DNA from: Aestuariicoccus sp032586235
Lineage (GTDB): Bacteria > Pseudomonadota > Alphaproteobacteria > Rhodobacterales > Rhodobacteraceae
Assembly: GCF_032586235.1 (NCBI RefSeq)
Contig: NZ_JAWHTD010000027.1
Span: 1-57,542, forward strand
DNA: 57,542 nt
Direction of reading: 5' to 3'
In this document: one piece after another, positions 7,835-14,382 of the stretch
Layout: the number at the start of each line of letters is the position of its first letter
Position numbering within the stretch: position 1 is the first letter of the stretch
Made by a program: the position numbers and the translations under genes
Notes under the pieces: generated by a model
What the model saw: only the letters and a program-made list of their open reading frames with translations
Databases searched by the model: none
Told to the model about the DNA's origin: nothing

Positions 7835-8191
7835 ATGCTTGCCACATTCGGGCTTTTGCTAAGCTGCCAGCTGATCGGAGAGGTCGCGGCGCGCGGGCTT
7901 GCGCTGCCGGTTCCGGGGCCGGTGCTGGGGCTTGCGCTGCTGTTGCTGCTCTTGCGGCTGAGCCCGCCTCTGGCCGAGAGGCTGCGGCCCACGACCGGCG
8001 TGATCCTGGCCAATCTGTCGCTGATGTTCGTGCCGGCGGGGGTCGGCGTCATCGGCAATCTGGAGGTCTTGTCGAAGGACTGGCTGGCGCTGTTGATCAT
8101 CCTGACGGTTTCGACGCTGCTGGCGATGCTGGCGGCGGTGGGGACGTTCATCCTGGTGCGGCGTCTGACCGAAAGGGGGGCGGGCGCATGA
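7835..8191 (+). CDS. CidA/LrgA family membrane protein
   Basis: 118-residue membrane protein with about four hydrophobic segments and the CidA/LrgA look (LPVPGPVLGLALLLLLL near residue 24). The family is described as holin-like and, in other bacteria, as part of a pyruvate or glycolate related transporter with LrgB. I chose ATG 7835; a GTG three codons earlier is possible. It overlaps the lrgB start by 4 bp (ATGA), so the two are translated together. No LytSR-type sensor or LysR regulator lies beside it. Confidence 0.85.
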   Translation: MLATFGLLLSCQLIGEVAARGLALPVPGPVLGLALLLLLLRLSPPLAERLRPTTGVILANLSLMFVPAGVGVIGNLEVLSKDWLALLIILTVSTLLAMLAAVGTFILVRRLTERGAGA

Positions 8192-8904
8192 CGGATGTGG
8201 CGCGGCTCTGGAGCTATCTGTCCACCTCGCCGCTGACCTGGCTGACGGCGACGGTGCTGGCCTATCTGGCGGCGGATGCGCTGGCGCGGCGGCTGGGAAA
8301 CCCGCCCTGGGCCAACCCGGTGCTGATGTCGGTGCTGCTGATCGCGCCGGTGCTGTGGGGGACGGGGACGGCCTATGCCGCCTATTTCGAGGGCGCGCAG
8401 TTCATCCATTTCCTGTTGGGCCCGGCGACGGTGGCGCTGGCGCTGCCGCTTTGGGACAACCGCGAGACGATCCGGCATTCGGTGCTGCCGATCCTGCTGG
8501 CGCTGGTGGCGGGATCTGTTGTAGCGGCGGGCTCGGCCATTCTGCTGGCGCGGGCGTTTGGGCTGCCGCCGGAGTTGATCCTGTCGGTGGCGCCCAAGTC
8601 GACGACGGCGCCGGTGGCGCTGGGGATATCCGAGGCGGTGGGCGGGCTGCCGTCGCTGACGGCGGTGCTGGTGATCCTGACGGGCATCATCGGGGCGGTG
8701 ACGGTGACGCCGCTGATGAACCTTCTGCGGATCGGGGACTGGCGGGCCAGAGGCTTTGCGGTGGGCGTGGCCGCACACGGGATCGGCACGGCGCGGGCGT
8801 TTCAGGTGAACCCGGTGGCCGGGGCCTATGCCGGGATCGCCATGGCGCTGAACGCCCTGCTGACGAGCCTGATCGTGCCGGTGCTGGTGCGCTGGCTGGT
8901 CTGA
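8188..8904 (+). CDS. LrgB family protein
   Basis: 238 residues with about six or seven transmembrane segments. The stretch LSVAPKSTTAPVALGISE (about 131-148) is the conserved LrgB/CidB core, and AAHGIGTARAF near 195 is also typical. It is coupled to the LrgA-type gene by an ATGA overlap. LrgAB proteins act together in the inner membrane, with roles proposed in murein hydrolase control and in export or uptake of small organic acids. In plants the fused homologue moves glycolate and glycerate. Confidence 0.88.
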   Translation: MTDVARLWSYLSTSPLTWLTATVLAYLAADALARRLGNPPWANPVLMSVLLIAPVLWGTGTAYAAYFEGAQFIHFLLGPATVALALPLWDNRETIRHSVLPILLALVAGSVVAAGSAILLARAFGLPPELILSVAPKSTTAPVALGISEAVGGLPSLTAVLVILTGIIGAVTVTPLMNLLRIGDWRARGFAVGVAAHGIGTARAFQVNPVAGAYAGIAMALNALLTSLIVPVLVRWLV

Positions 8905-8939
8905 GGACGCTGTCCGGGGCGGCGGTGCGCCGGGCGGTG

Positions 8940-9314
8940 TCAGCCGTCGCGGCGGTGGGTCTGAAGCACCGCCAGCGGGACGATGTCGAGGGCGCGCTGG
9001 TGGGTGGCCTCGAGCCGGACATCGGGGGCGCAGCCTTCGTCGTGGGCCTGCAGAAAGCGCGCGGCGCAGAGGCACCATCGGTCCCCGGCCTTGAGCCCGG
9101 CAAAGCCGAACTCGGGGCGCGGGGTGCTGAGGTCGTTGCCGACGTATTTCGAGAAGGCGAGAAATTCGTCGGTCATCACGGCGCAGACCGTATGGCTGCC
9201 CTGATCGGCGTCGCAGGTGTTGCAATGGCCGTCGCGGAAAAACCCGGTGACCGGATCGTTTGAGCACAGCTCGAGCGGGCCGCCCAGCACGTTGATGGCG
9301 GGATCCTTGCGCAT
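8940..9314 (-). CDS. DUF2237 family protein
   Basis: 124-residue soluble protein of the DUF2237 family (function unknown). The conserved blocks NVLGGPLELCS, FFRDGHCNT, GSHTVCAVMTDEFLAFSK, GNDLSTPRPEFGFAGLKAGDRWCLCAARF and ATHQRALDIVPL are all present, with conserved cysteines that might bind metal. ATG 9314 lies 2 bp after the stop of the upstream serine hydrolase gene, so both are likely co-transcribed. Confidence 0.9.
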   Translation of the reverse strand: MRKDPAINVLGGPLELCSNDPVTGFFRDGHCNTCDADQGSHTVCAVMTDEFLAFSKYVGNDLSTPRPEFGFAGLKAGDRWCLCAARFLQAHDEGCAPDVRLEATHQRALDIVPLAVLQTHRRDG

Positions 9315-9316
9315 GG

Positions 9317-10492
9317 TCAGTCTCTCCCCTCTGCCGCGTCGGCGATGCGGCGGAACATCGCCAGGCTTTCGTCGAAGGCGCCCTCGTCGCGGAAGGCGCG
9401 GTCGGCCCCGGTGGTGGCCACGACCACCCCGGCGGGGCGGTTGACGTAGACATATTGCCCGTAGACCCCGCGCGCCAGGAATTCGCCCGGGCGCGGGTCC
9501 GAGGCGATCCACCACTGATACCCATAGCGCAGTTTGCCCGGGTCGGTATTGGCCGTGGGCGCGGTGCTTTCGGCGACCCAGTCCGCCGGCACGATCTGGC
9601 GACCGTTATAGGCGCCGTTCTGCAGGAACATCTGGCCCATGCGGGCGTAATCGCGGGTGGTGACGTTGAGCCCGCCCAGAACGAAGGCCACGCCGTAGCC
9701 GTCGGTGACATAGTAGGGCGTGCGTTCCAGCCCCATCGGCGCGATGATCTTTTCGCTCAGCAGTTCGGGGATCGACCGCCCGGTCGCGCCGCGCAGCACC
9801 ATCGACAGCACATGGGTGTCGATCGAGACGTATTTCCAGCCCCTGCCGGGGGGCTGGAAGGTCTCGCTCAGCCCCGCCGCAAAGCCGTCCATCGAGGCGC
9901 CCAAAGCCAGGACCCGGCCCATCTTGTTGATGTCGCTCCAGAAATCGAGGTAATCCTCGTCGAATGTCACTCCCGAGGACATCTGCAGCACGTTGCGGAT
10001 CGTGGCGCTGTCATAGGCCCCGCCCGCAAGCTCTGGCGCATAGTCGGTCACCGGATCGTCAAGGCTGCCGATCGCGCCTTCGGCCAGCAATACGCCGAAA
10101 AGCGCTGAGAGATAGGATTTGGCCACCGACCACGAAATGCGCAGATCGTCCGGCCCGGTGCCCATGTAATAACTCTCGTGCACCAGCGCGCCATCGTGCA
10201 GCACCACCAGCGAGGTCACGGCGCGGCCGGTCAGGAAGGTGTCGAAGCCATCGGGCATGGTCAGGGGCGGGCCTTGGGGCAGCTCGGCCACCGGGCCGTC
10301 GCCGCGCGGCACCGGCGCGGATTCGAAGAGGTCGTCCATGTGCGAGAAATTGGTGACGATCCGGTCCTCGGCAAAGAGCGTGTTGACCGCCATCAGGCGC
10401 GCCAACGCTTCGCGCTTCCAGAGCGCGGCGGCCCCGGCCAGAACCGCGAGGATCAGCAGGACCGCCCCGCCGCGTTTCAGAAATCTGCGCAT
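9317..10492 (-). CDS. Serine hydrolase, beta-lactamase (class C) fold
   Basis: 391 residues. An N-terminal hydrophobic stretch (about 9-25) would anchor or export it. SVAK (about 122-125) is the S-x-x-K nucleophile motif of the class C beta-lactamase/esterase/6-aminohexanoate-dimer hydrolase superfamily. A late HTG/KTG-type motif is not obvious; YGYQWW near 322 resembles the NylB-type group. Likely acts on amides or esters in the periplasm; the substrate is unknown. It sits immediately upstream of the DUF2237 gene in one unit. Confidence 0.85.
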   Translation of the reverse strand: MRRFLKRGGAVLLILAVLAGAAALWKREALARLMAVNTLFAEDRIVTNFSHMDDLFESAPVPRGDGPVAELPQGPPLTMPDGFDTFLTGRAVTSLVVLHDGALVHESYYMGTGPDDLRISWSVAKSYLSALFGVLLAEGAIGSLDDPVTDYAPELAGGAYDSATIRNVLQMSSGVTFDEDYLDFWSDINKMGRVLALGASMDGFAAGLSETFQPPGRGWKYVSIDTHVLSMVLRGATGRSIPELLSEKIIAPMGLERTPYYVTDGYGVAFVLGGLNVTTRDYARMGQMFLQNGAYNGRQIVPADWVAESTAPTANTDPGKLRYGYQWWIASDPRPGEFLARGVYGQYVYVNRPAGVVVATTGADRAFRDEGAFDESLAMFRRIADAAEGRD

Positions 10493-10570
10493 CTGCGTCT
10501 CCCTCGGTTCAGGGGACCATGTGGCGCGCCGGTGTGCAAGGGCAACCGTGGGGCGGCGCGATGCGCGCGG

Positions 10571-11257
10571 TCACCGGAACCGGTCGGCCAGTTTCTGCAA
10601 CGGGCTGCGGATGTCCTCGGGCGGTGTCTCTGCGGCCTTGTCGGGGGCGGGCTTGTCCTTGGCTGGCTTTGCCGCGCCGCCCGAGCGCGGGGGTGCGACG
10701 CGCAAAGCCACGGCGTTCATGAATTTGCCGGTGTCGCCCGCCGCCAGATCCGGCGCGCCATCGGCGATGCCGCGCAGAAGATCGTCAAGCCAGCCTTCCT
10801 CGGCCTTGGCGAAATCGTGCAGCACGTAGGCCGCGACCTTGTCCTTGTGCCCCGGGTGGCCGATGCCAAGCCGCACGCGGGCATAGTTTTCGCCGATATG
10901 GGCGTGGATCGAGCGCAGCCCGTTGTGCCCCGCGTGCCCGCCGCCCTGCTTGACGCGGGCCTTGCCGGGGGCGAGGTCGAGCTCGTCGTGAAAAACGGTG
11001 ATGTCCTCGGGCGCGAGCTTGTAAAAGCGCATCGCCTCGCCCACGGACTGACCCGAACGGTTCATGAAGGTTTCCGGCTTGAGCAGCAGCACCTTCTCGG
11101 ACCCCAGCCGCCCCTCGGCCACCTGGCCCTGAAAACGCGCCTTCCACGGGCCAAAGCCATGCGCCTCGGCGATCCGGTCGAGCGCCATGAAGCCGATGTT
11201 GTGCCGGTTGCGGGCGTATTTTGCGCCCGGATTTCCCAGGCCCACGAAGATCTGCAC
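10571..11257 (-). CDS. pth: Peptidyl-tRNA hydrolase
   Basis: 228 residues. FVGLGNPGAKYARNRHNIGFMALD (about 4-27) is the Pth signature with the catalytic His at about 20, and FMNRSGQSVG and FHDELDLAPGK follow in order. The enzyme releases peptides from tRNA dropped off ribosomes. A proline/lysine/alanine-rich tail of about 35 residues extends beyond the usual 190-residue core. It lies downstream of rplY, a common pairing, but a terminator hairpin sits between them, so partial uncoupling is likely. Confidence 0.96.
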   Translation of the reverse strand: MQIFVGLGNPGAKYARNRHNIGFMALDRIAEAHGFGPWKARFQGQVAEGRLGSEKVLLLKPETFMNRSGQSVGEAMRFYKLAPEDITVFHDELDLAPGKARVKQGGGHAGHNGLRSIHAHIGENYARVRLGIGHPGHKDKVAAYVLHDFAKAEEGWLDDLLRGIADGAPDLAAGDTGKFMNAVALRVAPPRSGGAAKPAKDKPAPDKAAETPPEDIRSPLQKLADRFR

Positions 11258-11325
11258 GCTTGCCTCCGTCTTGCAGCTTCCGTCTGTCTAACGCGCCGCC
11301 GGGGCTTTGGCAAAGCGGCGGATGC

Positions 11326-11355
11326 AAAACGGCCCCGCCGGTGACAGCGGGGCCG
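11326..11355 (-). terminator. Rho-independent terminator of rplY
   Basis: On the minus strand CGGCCCCGC (11355-11347) and GCGGGGCCG (11338-11330) form a perfect 9-bp stem followed by TTTTG. It lies 26 bp after the rplY stop and before pth. Confidence 0.8.
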
Positions 11356-11380
11356 CTTATCGGTGCAACGGTGGCGGGAT

Positions 11381-12022
11381 TTAGTCCTCGCTCGCCTCGT
11401 TGATGACCTCGGTCTCGGGGGCCTCTTCCTCTTCGTCCTCGGCGGCGCGCAGGCCGGACGGGGCCGAGATGTTGGCGATCACGAAGTCGCGGTCGATGGT
11501 CGGCTTGGTGCCCGCGGGCAGGGTCACGTCGGAAATCGTGACAGTGTCGCCGATGTTCAGGCCGGCCAGATCGATGGTGATCTTCTCGGGGATGTCACCG
11601 GCGGTCACGACCAGCTCGACCTCGGGGCGCACCATGGTCAGCACGCCACCCTTCTTGATGCCGGGCGCGGTGGCCTCGTTCAGCACCTCGACGGGGATGA
11701 ACAGGTTGATCTTGGTCGTGCGGCGCAGGCGCATGAAATCCACATGCGTGGGCAGGTCCTTGACCACGTCGCGCTGCACGTCGCGGCAGATCACGCGGAC
11801 GTCGTCATGCCCGTCGACCTTCATGTTGAACAGCGTCGACTTGAACCGCCCGGCCCTCAGCTTTTTCAGCAGTTCGTTGAAGGGCAGGTTGATGGGCAGC
11901 GGGTCTGTGTCACCGCCGAAAACGATGCCCGGAACCATGCCGTCGCGGCGTGCCTGACGAGCGGCGCCCTTGCCTGTCCCCGTGCGTTCCTGAGCGTGAA
12001 GATCTGGGATCTCTCCAGCCAT
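11381..12022 (-). CDS. rplY: 50S ribosomal protein L25/general stress protein Ctc
   Basis: 213 residues: an N-terminal L25 5S rRNA-binding domain (about 1-95) and a C-terminal TL5/Ctc domain, ending in an acidic tail (EDEEEEAPETEV). ATG 12022 gives the usual start MAGEIPDLHAQERTGTGKG; the 30 further residues readable upstream are not family-like. It binds 5S rRNA in the large subunit. Together with pth downstream it forms the standard rplY-pth pair. Confidence 0.95.
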   Translation of the reverse strand: MAGEIPDLHAQERTGTGKGAARQARRDGMVPGIVFGGDTDPLPINLPFNELLKKLRAGRFKSTLFNMKVDGHDDVRVICRDVQRDVVKDLPTHVDFMRLRRTTKINLFIPVEVLNEATAPGIKKGGVLTMVRPEVELVVTAGDIPEKITIDLAGLNIGDTVTISDVTLPAGTKPTIDRDFVIANISAPSGLRAAEDEEEEAPETEVINEASED

Positions 12023-12119
12023 GTTGTCTCTCCATATGTAAAGGCCGGGTGCCTCCAAGGCTGTCACCCGGCATGAAACCGTGCGCGTAGCGCGGTTTGG
12101 AGAGGATGGCAAGGGGTTT

Positions 12120-12143
12120 GGCGCGCGGTTCGGCCCGCGCGCC
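12120..12143. terminator. GC-rich hairpin between dsrE-type gene and rplY
   Basis: GGCGCGCGG (12120-12128) pairs perfectly with CCGCGCGCC (12135-12143). It lies 17 bp after the stop of the DsrE-family gene on the minus strand. There is no T-tract, so termination would be weak. Confidence 0.45.
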
Positions 12144-12160
12144 GCTGTCGCGGGTCCGGA

Positions 12161-12589
12161 TCAGGGGCGGACGTAGGCGTAGCCCTGCTGCTGCAGTTCG
12201 ATCAGCCGCACCACGCCCGAGGGGGTGATCTCGGCCTCGGACATCAGCGCGACCTCGTGGCCGACCTTTTTCTCCATCTTCTTCAGCGTGTTGCCGCAGG
12301 CGGAGAATTTCAGGTTGTCCATCTCGAGGCTCATGGTGCTGATGCGCTGCTCGACCGGGCTCTTGCCGGGGACGAACATCTGCAGGCCGGGGCCATAGGC
12401 GACCATCTCGATGATCACGGCGTCGCCCTGCTCGGCGTAATGGCTATAGACGTTCTGCGCGTTGTTGAGCGCCGTGTTCATGACAGCCGGATCGGCCTGG
12501 TTGACATGGATCGCGACGCGATGGGTCAGCCCCTCGGCCGAAGCCTGCGTGGCCAACGCCAGCACTGCGGCGGACAGAAGATGTTTCAT
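12161..12589 (-). CDS. DsrE family protein, exported
   Basis: 142 residues. MKHLLSAAVLALATQASAEG is a clear signal peptide, cleaved near residue 18-19. The mature part has the DsrE/DsrF-like fold: VAIHVNQADPAVMNTALNNAQN, then VIIEMVAYGPGLQMF, then FSACGNTLKKM, where the single cysteine (in SACGNT) occupies the position of the reactive Cys of DsrE proteins. Role likely in periplasmic sulfur or redox chemistry, unproven. The gene borders the low-GC TAC insertion. Confidence 0.85.
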   Translation of the reverse strand: MKHLLSAAVLALATQASAEGLTHRVAIHVNQADPAVMNTALNNAQNVYSHYAEQGDAVIIEMVAYGPGLQMFVPGKSPVEQRISTMSLEMDNLKFSACGNTLKKMEKKVGHEVALMSEAEITPSGVVRLIELQQQGYAYVRP

Positions 12590-12741
12590 GAAGCGGTTCC
12601 TCCCGGTTGGTGGGGGAAGGGTAACACAGATTTTCATATGCGCATGTGTTTTGTTGTGGGGGAGTAAGCCGTGGAAGGAACGGCAGCAAGTTGCGCGCAA
12701 TGAGTTACTTGAAAATAGCGACTAACCCATTCAGTTCCGCT

Positions 12742-13233
12742 CTAGTCCACGCGATCAATTAGGGAGGGCAACGGCGGGAAGGTTAGGCCAGAAGCACCGA
12801 CTTGCACAGAGAACTGAGTTCTAAAGTATGGGTAAGTTGTAAACCTTCCCACTTTTTTAAAATAGAGATATGTATACGCTTCATCGCAGTCTTGGAAGTT
12901 GTCATAAACCAGAACATAGGTACATTTCAACTTTAAGAGCTTCCGTCTTCCTTGCTTGACGTCAGCACGCCAAGTGTATTCTCCGACGCTGAAGCCATGC
13001 TCTCTGTCAAAACTGTATGCTTCCGGCTCGCCTTCGTATGAAGGCCTCAAGGTGCCATGCTCCAAGTCCTGCTGGACCAATATCTCAGGAATTTTTGCTT
13101 CGTATTCGCAAGACATCAGGTGCACTTGCTGAAGTCGCGCCAATTGCGCAACTTGAGCATATTCATTTTCATCAAATCTGTCACTGACGAACGAGAGTTC
13201 GTCAGTGTCGACTCTTGTGAGCGAGTTCGTCAT
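12742..13233 (-). CDS. SecB-like chaperone of a toxin-antitoxin-chaperone module
   Basis: 163-residue cytosolic protein. The C-terminal stretch VGRFTTYPYFRTQFSVQVGASGL and PPLPSL (about 128-158) matches, almost position by position, the conserved end of SecB-like chaperones, in particular the TAC-associated SecB of Mycobacterium tuberculosis (Rv1957; x-GRF-x-x-YPY-x-R...LPPL, compared from memory). Expected role: bind and fold the partner antitoxin so that it can neutralise the toxin. It is the last gene of three, its ATG overlapping the antitoxin stop by one base (TGATG). Codon use and GC are much lower than in the flanks. Export-chaperone function is also possible. Confidence 0.75.
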   Translation of the reverse strand: MTNSLTRVDTDELSFVSDRFDENEYAQVAQLARLQQVHLMSCEYEAKIPEILVQQDLEHGTLRPSYEGEPEAYSFDREHGFSVGEYTWRADVKQGRRKLLKLKCTYVLVYDNFQDCDEAYTYLYFKKVGRFTTYPYFRTQFSVQVGASGLTFPPLPSLIDRVD

Positions 13234-13649
13234 CAGGCTGCGATCTCGGACGGAAATTTGTTTCTATTCGCAGTTGCATCGCGCCAGAAGTCTTTCCGGA
13301 TAAACCCTTCGGGTGCTTTGTGATTCGAAGGCGACTTCTCTACTTGGCAATTGGCCTTTTGCCACATTTCCAAGAACTTCTTGCGCTCAGAAACCTCAAA
13401 ATCGGCGTCCAATGCTTCCGAGATTTTCGCGATCGTTTTCAGAGTCAAATTGGCTCCGTCTCCGGACAGTAATTGAGAAACACGCGCTTGAGAAACGCCC
13501 ATCAATCTAGACAGTTGTTTTTTAGAGATCGCTCTAGCATCCATCTCGGTTTGAATGGCAAACTGAAAAGACAGAGCAAGCCTCTGCAGGCGATCATCGA
13601 TCCGCTCTTCAGCACTATTGGCTTCGAGGGAGGTCAGAAGAGTGCTCAT
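13233..13649 (-). CDS. XRE-family antitoxin (HigA-like) with C-terminal extension
   Basis: 138 residues. A helix-turn-helix of the XRE/Cro type covers about 41-80 (ISKKQLSRLMGVSQARVSQL). A tail of some 45 residues after the HTH (from about 92) is rich in K, N and aromatic residues, with F116, F121, W122 and F132. In TAC systems the antitoxin carries such a chaperone addiction segment that keeps it unstable unless the SecB-like partner binds; here this is inference. The start overlaps the toxin stop by 4 bp and its stop overlaps the chaperone start. It probably represses the operon through the inverted repeat at 14064-14078. Confidence 0.82.
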   Translation of the reverse strand: MSTLLTSLEANSAEERIDDRLQRLALSFQFAIQTEMDARAISKKQLSRLMGVSQARVSQLLSGDGANLTLKTIAKISEALDADFEVSERKKFLEMWQKANCQVEKSPSNHKAPEGFIRKDFWRDATANRNKFPSEIAA

Positions 13650-14053
13650 TGGTATTCTCCCAAGCGAGATCCTACCCGATCAAGAACGGAAGGATTCGCT
13701 TTATTCTTTTGTTTGATTACGGCTTCTTCACAGATGAAAAACTTGACGCCTTTGATTGTTGCAAATCCGCCGTACACGCGCAGTTGCCAAGCCTTGCAAA
13801 CGAAAACAGGAAGACCGTGCTTACCCGTCGGAAATTTGCCTTCGCGTCGAAACTGCTCTTTGTTGTTCACCTGCTGTAGGCCAAAGTCGGCAAGTCTCTG
13901 AAGTATATCAACAATTTTCTTCGCCTCCTTCTTGGATTTGGCGTTCTTTTCTGCGTGCACTTTCAATAGTCCGATCACATCAGGTGAAGCTAAAACCTGG
14001 CAGAATTCTCCCTGAGCGATCTTCTCATAGTTGTTTAGCACGTTTACTGACAC
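13646..14053 (-). CDS. RelE/HigB-like toxin
   Basis: 135-residue basic protein. The C-terminal half (residues about 60-135: a Phe-Arg-Arg strand, R92-V-Y-G-G-F, K102-G-V-K-F-F, a K-Q-K-N-K patch and a closing R-x-x-x-Y) has the pattern of ribosome-dependent mRNA interferases of the RelE/HigB superfamily. Toxin-first order with an XRE antitoxin directly after is typical of HigBA. The start is GTG (14053-14051), placed only 4 bp after a -10-like TAAGTA, so the message could be leaderless; a GTG at codon 5 is an alternative. Family assignment is moderate, since similarity is by pattern only. Confidence 0.72.
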   Translation of the reverse strand: MSVNVLNNYEKIAQGEFCQVLASPDVIGLLKVHAEKNAKSKKEAKKIVDILQRLADFGLQQVNNKEQFRREGKFPTGKHGLPVFVCKAWQLRVYGGFATIKGVKFFICEEAVIKQKNKANPSVLDRVGSRLGEYQ

Positions 14054-14057
14054 CCAA

Positions 14058-14086
14058 TACTTAAGTTAGGCCTTAACTCTTGACAA
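14058..14086 (-). promoter_or_regulatory. Promoter with embedded operator for the TAC operon
   Basis: On the minus strand TTGTCA (14086-14081) and TAAGTA (14063-14058) are separated by exactly 17 bp. The spacer contains the inverted repeat AGTTA-GGCCT-TAACT (14064-14078), where a bound repressor would block polymerase. The toxin GTG follows after 4 bp. This fits autoregulation by the XRE antitoxin. Confidence 0.6.
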
Positions 14087-14345
14087 CTCCCTAAAGCAAA
14101 ATCCTGGAGATGTCATCTCGTCGCAACCATCATCTAGCGTTGACTCATGAATAGGACCTATATGTATGCGTCACGCTACTATTAGAAGAATGCGGTGCCC
14201 TCCACAACAACGTGCACTAGTCGAATCACGATTTTCGTCCGACTTACCTTTCGGTTAGCACTGAAAACTCAGTAGCTGGTGGCCGTAGCTTAGTTGCTGT
14301 GACCACCCAAGACCCTTTGATCAAAGGCCCGCTTTCGCCCACCGT
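14087..14345. other. Low-GC intergenic stretch between TAC operon and lepA
   Basis: About 260 bp of clearly lower GC than the flanks and without a coding frame. It contains a perfect 14-bp palindrome CCTTTGATCAAAGG (14314-14327). TTGACT at 14140 is followed by TATGTA at 14161, a weak rightward promoter match that could drive a small RNA antisense to the end of lepA; I see no terminator that would confirm this. Confidence 0.4.
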
Positions 14346-14382
14346 CCCTCAAAAAGGACGGCTTAGCCGTCCATTTTGAGGG
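14346..14382 (-). terminator. lepA terminator with the stop codon in the loop
   Basis: On the minus strand GGACGGC-TAA-GCCGTCC-TTTTT is a tight intrinsic terminator whose three-base loop is the lepA stop codon (14365-14363). Outer arms CCCTCAAAA (14346-14354) and TTTTGAGGG (14374-14382) extend the stem. The structure is nearly symmetrical and could stop transcription from both sides. Confidence 0.8.

Noticed and set aside
12742..14345. Prophage remnant or insertion sequence as the cause of the low-GC block
   Set aside because: No transposase, integrase, phage structural gene or flanking direct repeat is visible; only the three TAC-type genes and non-coding DNA.
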